DNA of 35,832 nucleotides from a virus. Where the stretch lies: positions 1 to 35,832 of the IMG/VR virus record IMGVR_UViG_3300044986_000294, one strand, 5' to 3'. The translations under genes were made by a program, and so were the position numbers. This document shows positions 35,640-35,832 of the stretch, in pieces. The notes beneath the pieces were generated by a model. It had not been told where the DNA came from, searched no databases, and was given only the letters and a program-made list of their open reading frames with translations. Each line of letters opens with the position of its first letter. The stretch's first letter is position 1.

Positions 35640-35832
35640 ATGGCTCGAACCAAGAAGGCTGCAGCACAGATCGTTCCGACAGCAGCAACCGAGGACACGC
35701 GGTCGATCATCGAGAAGGAGCGCACAGGATTGTTCTGGCGACGCGTTGCGGGACTTGTGATGGGGTACTGGGACAACTACGGCAGCACGGACATGGAGAT
35801 GTCCAAGAATGAGGCGATCGCGTTTCTCGAGT
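35640..35832 (+). CDS. hypothetical protein, truncated by the window edge
   Basis: The first 64 codons of a protein start at ATG 35640 behind leader 5. The N terminus is Lys/Ala-rich (ARTKKAAAQIV), followed by a Trp/Tyr/Gly-containing segment (TGLFWRRVAGLVMGYWDNYG) and a helix entering the edge. No family recognised; the 3' end is missing. Confidence 0.6.
   Translation, partial: MARTKKAAAQIVPTAATEDTRSIIEKERTGLFWRRVAGLVMGYWDNYGSTDMEMSKNEAIAFLE

Overview
The window is a high-GC stretch of a tailed dsDNA phage (or prophage) genome. It carries a complete HK97-type head and siphovirus tail module, with almost every supportable gene on the + strand. The host cannot be named from the sequence. I see no integrase, lysogeny repressor, tRNA or CRISPR. 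Genes are packed tightly with many ATGA, TGATG or TAATG stop/start overlaps, and GTG and TTG starts are common.

Layout. (1) 1-2.7 kb: small accessory genes, including a sigma-region-4-like HTH protein, a YkgJ-like Cys-cluster protein and a DUF932 protein. Two of these genes sit behind a repeated three-hairpin 5' leader. (2) 2.7-9.0 kb: recombination and replication. This holds a MerR-like HTH protein, a YqaJ exonuclease with an ERF annealing protein, a ParB-like protein, an SF2 helicase, a CsrA homologue and a TOPRIM primase, and it closes with a strong terminator. (3) 9.06-10.3 kb: RusA resolvase and HNH endonuclease. (4) 10.2-13.3 kb: a lower-GC, translationally overlapping four-gene cassette of ParB-like protein, asparagine-synthetase-like PP-loop ATPase, C5-cytosine DNA methyltransferase and CmoA-like carboxy-SAM synthase. 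(5) 13.6-23.4 kb: TerS, TerL, portal, S78 protease, two capsid-fold proteins, connectors and two tail-tube paralogues. (6) 23.4-31.5 kb: the tail chaperone pair with a -1 frameshift signal, the tape measure, and tail-tip proteins including a 1112-aa Cys-rich RCC1-repeat protein. (7) 31.5-34.2 kb: Zn-ribbon protein, membrane proteins, metallophosphoesterase, HExxH zincin and a lipoprotein-like protein, probably including the lysis functions. (8) 34.2-35.8 kb: a non-coding stretch, then three small unknown genes, each behind the same three-hairpin leader as at the left end.

The most exciting system is the 10.2-13.3 kb cassette. The methyltransferase has lost the near-universal motif X Asn (GNAVPP reads GRAVPP) and the motif IV Gln (PCQ reads PCS). 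It overlaps a gene with the diagnostic CmoA signatures. CmoA makes carboxy-S-adenosylmethionine (Cx-SAM), and replacing that same motif X Asn by a basic residue is the known engineering route to a Cx-SAM-using DNA methyltransferase. I infer a natural DNA 5-carboxymethylcytosine pathway, possibly followed by carboxylate activation and amidation by the AsnB-like ATPase.

A second novel layer is the covarying three-hairpin leader family that places the Shine-Dalgarno directly after a GCGGC/GCCGC hairpin, in a phage that also encodes a CsrA-family RNA-binding protein. A recurrent TAGCATC-NNN-GC motif sits at a fixed distance upstream of several late genes and looks promoter-like.
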